Origin: Xiphias gladius
Lineage: Eukaryota; Chordata; Actinopteri; Istiophoriformes; Xiphiidae
Length of the DNA stretch: 64,000 nucleotides
NCBI RefSeq assembly: GCF_016859285.1
Contig: NC_053402.1
Span: 8,018,531 to 8,082,530, forward strand
Direction of reading: 5' to 3'
Shown here: positions 29,891-38,400 of the stretch, piece after piece
How positions within the stretch are numbered: the stretch's first letter is position 1
Layout of the letters: every line of letters begins with the position of its first letter
Translations under genes and position numbers: made by a program
Notes under the pieces: generated by a model
What the model saw: the letters and a program-made list of their open reading frames with translations, nothing else
Database searches by the model: none
What the model was told of the DNA's origin: nothing

Positions 29891-32435
29891 CAAGTTTGGA
29901 AAACATGCCTGTTCATGTGTGTTTTGACAATGGGAAGTTAGTGAGTGAAAGACATTTATTCTCAATCCAACAAAATAAGGAAACAATATGAGACAACAAA
30001 ATGATGGATCATTATTCCCCATACTTTTCCAGCGCTTTACAGTGATAACAGTTAGTGATGAACAGATTTATTGCTCAGTCCTAATCCTCATAGGAGAGAG
30101 CTGTGGCTTCGAATGGGAATTCAACATAATGAACTCTGTTAACAACTGTACCTTAAGCTGTACAATAGATAGTATTTTAAAAATTCCTTTAGTCATTCGT
30201 TCTCTTGCTGGTCAAAAGTGACCAAAGGCATTACAATACTAAACCCCTTATAATCTATTCTTTGCTTTTTTCTGGGACAAAATTGAAACTTTTGTCAATA
30301 CAAATCTCAAAATTTGAGATTTATAAGTAATACTTTAAAGTGCCAATGCTAAAACCAATACCTATGCTAAATCGAAATGTTGGGTACATTTAGTCAAATA
30401 CCTATGTTGTCTCGCAGTAACTGATGGTCAGAGTCATTGAGGCTCGGGGGTCCTGGGGAGCCAAGAACACTACCAGGAGTCATGTAGGGGTCGGACTCAG
30501 GGTCCCCACTACTCTGGATTCCCTTCCAGGGCACACCGGGTTGGAACTCTGTCATCAGATAACAGAAAACTTGTTTGATTGAAATGATATGCTATCGTGG
30601 CTGCGTGTATTGTCGTGGATATGTTTATTAAGGGACCATTTGACTAAGCCTCTGATAATCTTTAACCCAGCATGCATAATGGCCATAAAATTAAGAGAAC
30701 TTGAATGTTATTAGTTTGAGGTTCTTTCTTTAGATTAGGTACTAAAATTACACTTATCTAATAAAAAAGGCGCACCCTGCACATTTGATCCTGAGTCGAA
30801 ATGAACTCTGTCTATTTCTTCTCTGATCCTGACTCATCGTGGTAGCAAGTAGTAAAGAAAGACAAACTCACCTGGAGGCCAGCTGGATGTGGCAGGTTTG
30901 TTCCCCATTTTACTACCAGGAGTTCGGTGCCAGTTCTCTACAGAGCCCTGTGGGGGAATCCCTAAACCATCACTGCCCAGCATTTCATACTGGGAGTAAG
31001 GGGATCCTCCTCTCACCTTTATAGCACTAGGTAAAGGGCCTTGGCAATGGCAAACAAAAAAGAAATAAGGTCAAACAGACTGACATGAATATGTTTTAAA
31101 TCACTTTGACCGACAGTGGTTCATTTACATATACTGTGAATGAAGGCGATTACCAGCACAGTTAACACCAGATTGACAAGAACCAGGGAGGTGAGCTTTC
31201 TCAAAGTTTTTATTTTACCTTTAAAAATATCCTATTATGAACCATCTGTTAACCCACCATTCTTGTGAAGGGTTGTGTCAGGAGAAGAGGGAGCTGGGGA
31301 GTGTCCCTCCATCATCCATTTGAAGCGGGACTGCTGTCCTCCTGTGTCCTTCATCCCTCCCATAATGGGACCAAGCTCCAGTCCTGACAGGTTACTACCA
31401 GGGCCAAGCCCTGAGAAGAGGTCAGTTTTTACACAAATTAGACAGCTATAACTGGTTGGCTGTTATTGGCTCACCTAGACAAACAGACAGACCAGCGACC
31501 AGATACTGAGACTCTAATATTGCAGATGGGCATAGCTGTATGCTATTACCGTAGGGCACACTTGATCCTAACCTAAGTGTCTGTTGATTTGCTGACTTCA
31601 TGTACCCATAAGACAGGATTCTACAATGCTATTTTGACAGCCCAAGAAACACCAATAGAAGTTAACAAAACCTTATACTAGTTTTATTTATTGTTATCTA
31701 TACAGCTGACTGCACCAGTATAACCCACAAACATTTTGCCTGTTTGACTCACCAGAGTACATCCCTTGAGTTTTGGCATGAAGGTCTGATAAGGGGCCCC
31801 CCATTCCAGATTGCTGAAGGGGGTCTAACATGGGCTGTTTGGATAGGCCTCCTCCCAGGTGAGAGGGGGACAATTTGGAGCCTCCTCCTCCTGCAACAGC
31901 TCCTCCCACTCCACCCTGCTGATGCTGTCTCTGCTGCTGCAGAATAGCCATAATCCTTGCCAACTAAGGAGGACATGATTCAAGAAAATCACTATCAGAA
32001 TGACTGCAAATACAATAAATGGTCACAAATGATCTTGGTAAATAAACGCCTTATTTGCCAATATTAGAGCAATATATGTTCTAGTCTACATGATTATGGG
32101 GTACATTTCAGTCACACTGATGACCAGAGGGTTTAAATGATTGTATGATAGAATATGTTACGTCTTAATATTATAAAGTATTTAAAAAAACAACAACAAC
32201 AAACTTCTGAAAAGTTTTGACCAATGTCTGGCCACAACCAATTTCGTACTGTCCATACTGTGATCAAGACAGTGTTGTTGCAGTAGAGAAATACAAAAGT
32301 AATGGTTGAGGTCCTGATGACACTGCATGGTATGGTATAGAGCGTATAATATAATCATGCTCACCTGCTGTGGGTCTGGCTGCTGCCTGAGAGGCTGAGG
32401 CTGAGGGAACTTCCTCTGGTTCTGCAGGAGCTGCT

Positions 32436-32466
<31 letters not shown>

Positions 32467-35400
32467 TAACAGGAGCTGACAAGCCTGCAGGGTGGTGGGC
32501 AGAAATGGTCAGAGATGGTGGTTAACATAGTATATATAAGATAGTGCTCACATACAGGCCATGTGAGTATGCTAGTAGGGGTGGGATTACTACAATTCAC
32601 CATGTAATTTAAGATATTCCAATAGAGTTACACGAAGGCAGTCTACAATTAAATATTTATTTCAATTCGATGAATCAATCCATTAATCAACAATCTAAGA
32701 TTTCTGCACGTACCAGATGGAACTGCTGCATGTGGGGGTAAATGTTGCTGAGCACTGCTAGCTGCTGTGGGGAAATCTGAGGAGGGAACACTCCTCCACC
32801 AACACCACCGACCCCTCCGACACTTCCAACGCTGCCGACACCCCCTACTCCTCCAACCACTCCACCCACACTGCCACCAGGAGAGGGCATCTGCTTCAGC
32901 ATAGGACCCGGCACCTGCACATCACAAGAATTTATTTACATATTGCTGTTAATACAGACACTTGATGGAGTAATATAAGAAAAAGGGACACTCCATTCAT
33001 TGAGCTCCGTTCATTCCAAATTTATGAATGACTATATATATTCAAATTCATTGAAATTCATAATTTCAAAAAACTTCTTGCATGCCATGAAGTCATATGA
33101 AAGGTGCGTAAGATCAAAAACTATTGGCTGGGCAGAAAGAATCCCACACTCTATCCAGTCTTTGTGGAGATGAGGGCTCTGTACATTAAATTGTTATACT
33201 TGTTAAAGTGATGTAAATATGTGCAGGTTGACTCTTTATCAGCATTGGCCGTGCAAGGTTCAGGATGATTTAAAACAGTAGATGGGGTATTGAGCCATTT
33301 TCAAACAATGAAATGCTGACTTTTATAACTGGGGTATAAAATGATATCAACACCAACATTGATGTGTTTCATCACAGTACAGTCATATCATTTATTTTAC
33401 AGCTCAGAAAAAAAATGTTATGAAGTGTGCAGTACCTCTTTAAGAAACATTTTTCTTATTACATAGTTTTATATTTTTTTCGTAATAGTTTATTTTTATG
33501 CTTTCCTTTTTAATATAAATGATTTTAGTGTATTGTGACTACTTTTGTTTTCCATTTTTAGATTTATTTTAGTGTTTTTTTGTTTTATTTTGTTTTTTAC
33601 TTTTTGAAGACTATGGACACAATGTAGTGTGATATGAAACTGATTTGTAAAAAAATGTTCTTCTCTAATGTCCCTAATCTTTATTGTGATGTGATCCTGC
33701 TTTCTATAGTATTGTTCAATTTCCTACTTATGTTTCCTTACGAAGAGCTCAGTATCATTTTTTTATATTTGAAGGGGAGAACCTTTTTAAATTCTTTGGT
33801 GAGAGCCTTTAGCATATATATTAACAAGCTGTTTGTATGGTGCTATTTGTCTAAGTGAACTTTGACTGATAAAGGTCTGAGGACCAAAATGTTGTAAATA
33901 AAGTGAGTACAAATGATGGACCCTGTGGGGGATTCTTTGTTTTCTGAGAACTTTAAAAGATTTCTTTCTAAATGAAAACAGGATTGATTTTTGGATTTAT
34001 CAGATATGTGCATATCCACAAAGTAAGACAGAGCAGAATTCAATTTTGAGCAGCCACTTCTTACAAAATGGCCTCCAATGAAGCCAAGAGAGTTCGAGAT
34101 GCAACAAGTGTAGGGCTCATTACTGTAGAGGCCAGATGAATTGGACAACTAAGGTGCCGTCTCCTGTTTGGCAATTTTATAATTTCTCTGATACAGAGAA
34201 CTAAGGAATGCTGGGAAGATAAAACAATTAAATAAACAGTTAATGCACAGTACACAGGAAATAAACAGGATGAAGTAGATTATTTTGTAATGTCTAAACA
34301 CTGTGTAAATGACCTCTTAAAAGCTACTCTCTTGCTTAAAAGCCACATAAGCCACTGCTGTTTTATTTATTGTCAGACCACGAGGTAATCAAGCAATAAA
34401 TAATTCTGTTCAACAGCTAGCAAGCCCAATAAACAATATGTGAGTATACTAACCTGATTAACATATCAATGTAGGTTTACTGCATAGCATGTTGCCACCA
34501 ACTATTTACGATGTGCAGTGTCAGCATTATTATGGACAATATGTACTGAAAATCATACAATGGCATATAATGATGCATTCGAAATCTAGTTCAAGCTTCC
34601 AAGTTGGACAAGTGCAAGTCATATGTTTGTGACTAATTATGTTCCAACCTTTCATGCTGTGCTGATGAATTTTATGTATAAATTTACGTGTCGATTAACG
34701 AACTCAAAAAAAATGTAATCATAAGGGCCTTAACTGAACCTACACAACGTTATTTTTTTATTTTTATACTTATATGTATCTATCTGAAATAAATTTAAGT
34801 AAGTAAGTACATATAACCAACCAAAACTTTTGTTTATGTTAAGTCAACATTGGCAGTACTCCATCTCTCCTGGATACAACATTCATCATGACTAATAACA
34901 TCAGAGACAGAATACAGCAGACCTGAGCAGACAGGAACTGATGAGGCACTTGAGCACGTAACCCCTGGGAGGGGTTCATCGGATGCATGCCAGGTTGGTG
35001 CATCCCTCGAGGCTGAGGCATCCCTCCACCACTGCCAACAAACACTCCATGGCCACCCATCTGGTGTTCAATGGAAACCATAAAACAAAAGTATTACATT
35101 TGCTGTGAATATTTCTCATCTCATCATAGTAATTTTTACACTTAAGTCCTAAAGTGAGCAGAAGTAACACTTGACTTAGATTTTTACACCCATGTAGCAG
35201 ATATTGTTGATATAAAAATTGAAATAATACAATATGATAACTAAATTTAAAAATGGAAGGTCTGGAAAGTGACTTAATACTAGTGAGCACTATAAACACT
35301 TACCTTTTCACCATACGGCCCCATGTCAACAGAACCCATGTCTTTGGAACTAGGCAAGCGGTAACCTCCACCACCTCTTCCTCCCCTTCGCATCTCTCCG

Positions 35401-38400
35401 TTATAGTCAGTTATTCCTCTCTTGTCTACTTCCATCTTTTTGTCATCACTTGGGTCATCACCCTAAGAAAAGACAACAATTCATTTAGTGGCCTTGCACT
35501 CATTCATAGGACACTAACAGAGGCCTCATTGATAATCCATCCATCCTAATGGCATTATCAATATGGGTCATTACAACTGCTGATTCTTCTTTAGTGAATT
35601 AACATCTTACCAGAAGACCCATGTTTGAAAACTGGCGTGACACTGGGTTCATCCAACTGTCCCCACCTCCACTCTTTGGGAAAGAAATTGAAACATCATT
35701 CTCAGTCAAAAAAGAAAATGAAAAAAGTACAAATGATAGTCAGCATTGAAGATAAAGTTAAAAAACCAATTGAGAACTGATTTGTCATAATACAATGAAC
35801 CAAGAGAGGCCACATAAACTTGTTTGTGTGTCCTAGAACCTCCTGTTCCCTACCTTGATGTTGCTTCTCTTTCCTCCGTGAGTCTGACCCCAGCCTCCAG
35901 AGTTGAAGGAGGAACTGCTTCCCTGGGACCCAGTGCTGTTCCAGACCCCTCCACCGCCATCATCTTCCTCATCCCAGCTGGGGTGACGGGAGGCTGCAAC
36001 AGAGCCCTCTCCCTTCCCGCCCCAGCTTTCCATCGACTTGGTGCCTGCGGCAAAGACAAAGCAGATGGTTATGATCATGTTAGCCGCCATTTCTCTAGCT
36101 TCCCTCTGTTTGGAACTTGTGTTTTGAAAATGAATCCCATTCAAACTGAGAGATGTGTAACGTTGCTTGATTTGAGACTCAGCATCATGTCTCGAAATGA
36201 TAGTAAGTATCAACTACTCAGAATTCAGATATTGTAATATTTTGAATTACACATTTTTTTCTATTCTTACCAGGTTTACCAGGGTTGGCTGAAGGGTTCC
36301 CCCATCCAGAGGCTTTGCCAGGTTCATCTGGATCCCCCCAACTTGTTGCTCCATCTGACGCCTGGCCCCATGCAGCTGTACCATTATCCACAGATTGTGC
36401 ACCTCCTCCCCACATACCTGGACCTGGAGATTGATGAAATTGGATAAAGCACTTTAGAATGTGCCAAAGAAAAATATCACGATAAATATGTGACACTGAT
36501 GAGAAGAGTCAGTATGGTCAATGAGGTGTCAATGAGGCTGACATTAGCAAATATTTTTGTGCTCTGCTGCAGCTTTTTCTGATATATGGCATCAAAGACA
36601 TAAAAAATAATTGTGACATTGCTGAAACTCATAAAGTGATGGCAGAGTAAAGAAAAATTTGCAATATTTTAACAACAATTCAAACGCTGATGCTCAATCT
36701 ACTTTGGGTGTCGCTTGCCAAATGCCCACTTATTTGTAAACTTCTGCTTACCCACTGCAGCAGGGTTTGTGTCCCTGCTGTGCTGCATCCCCTGCTGCCT
36801 TCTAGGTGGTTGTTGCTGCATGGATGGTGGTGGGGCCTTCTGACCATGGCTTTGGCTAGGTGTTGCACCTTTCTTGTCCCACAAGTTCACATTCTTGCTG
36901 TTGTAGCGAGTCGGGTCTCCCCAGGCCGAAGTGCCATCGTCAATCTCCATTTTGCGACTGATGGACTGAGGGGAGGGTTCTTCCCAGCCACTGGGCTCCA
37001 GGGTGTCCCCCCCACCTCCAGAGATTTGGGGGATTGGGCCAGAGGTCCAGCCTGAACTTTGGTTCTGAATCTTGGATGGTGGACCCCCACCTCCAACAGT
37101 GGACCGGCTGTTCCACCCTCCTTGTATGGGACCTCCTGGTGGCTGCTGGCCCTGTGATTGGTGTTGCTGTTGATTTGGGGCTTTCATTGGTGCCACTTGG
37201 CTGTTTGGTATCTGTGCTGCTGCTGTGTGGGGCTTGGCAGTCCCCCAGTCCTGGTGGGATTTGCCTCCCCCCACATCTCCCCCTCCCCATCCTATTCGCT
37301 GAGATCCCCCTTCATCCAAATTACCCCAGGAAGATCCCTCATCAGAGTTGCTTCCACCTCTGCTTCGGCGGTCTCCCCACCCACCTCCAGGTATAGAGTC
37401 TCTCTGTCCCCAGTCTCCTCCTCCTCCACACTGTCCTCCCCAAGCAGCTGCCTCTCCTCTTCCAGTCCCCTTCCATCCCCCTGTCCCTTTATCCTCTGGA
37501 CCATTTGCCCACCCACTACCCTGTTCTCCAATGTCTCTCCTGTTCCCTCCTCCTTCTCTGTGATCCCTCCATTGTTGTTCTTCAGTGCCCCATCCTTTGC
37601 CCTGGTTCTCGGGTGGGAGATTACCCCAGCCTCCAGCTGCCTTCCCTGGGTTGCCCTCCATATCTTCTTCTGGCATTCCTGGCTTCCTTATAGTACTACC
37701 AGGCAAGTGAGGACCACAGGTGGACTGTGTAGCACCACCATCCCAGCCATCTTTCACTGTAGCAGGACCAGAGTTTAGGCTGGTCTTGTGACAGCCAGAA
37801 GATGAATCATTAGTTATTGAACTGGTGTTAGACGGGTACCCAGGAACGCGACTAGTGGTAGTGTTCATGGTTGCTGATGAGAATGCAGAGGATGATGAAG
37901 TGCTTCTTTCATATCTGTTTCCTACTCCTGCTGTGGTGTCCAAATCCCAGGCCACATTCTGTCGAATCTGGGTCTGCCCCCAGCCCATGTTAGAAAGAAC
38001 CCTGGGGTCCAGGTCAGATCGATTCAGCATGCTAAGTAAGGCCACTTCAGCATTGGAGGTCTCGTGGGAGCGGTGGCGCACAGATGAAGTTCGGTCCTGC
38101 TTATGACTGCTCCCACTCCCCTCTCCACCACTTCCAGCTATTGAACCTCCTCCGCTAGAGGAGGAAGGTCCTCCACCTCCAGTGCCTCCACTCTGCCCTC
38201 CTCCTCCACCCCACTCCCCAACCACCCCATCCCCACTTTCCATCCCTTTCTGATTGTCCCAAGCTTTTGCCATAGTTTCAAACTTTGGTGAGGCAGAGTC
38301 CTGCAAAACGCTGCCACCAATACCTACACTGCCTCCACTACTGCTGCTGTTGCTGCTCCCATCTCCTCCTCTTCCACTTGCTATTGCTAAGTTGCTTGAA

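Noticed and set aside
29810..30022. Frame with long Cys-Val or Thr-His repeats
   Set aside because: A translation of the (CA)n microsatellite, not a gene.
37158..37778. 206-codon plus-strand open frame and its neighbours over 36.7-39.5 kb
   Set aside because: Shadows of the large GW exon. Low-complexity Ser/Pro/Leu translations with no domain.
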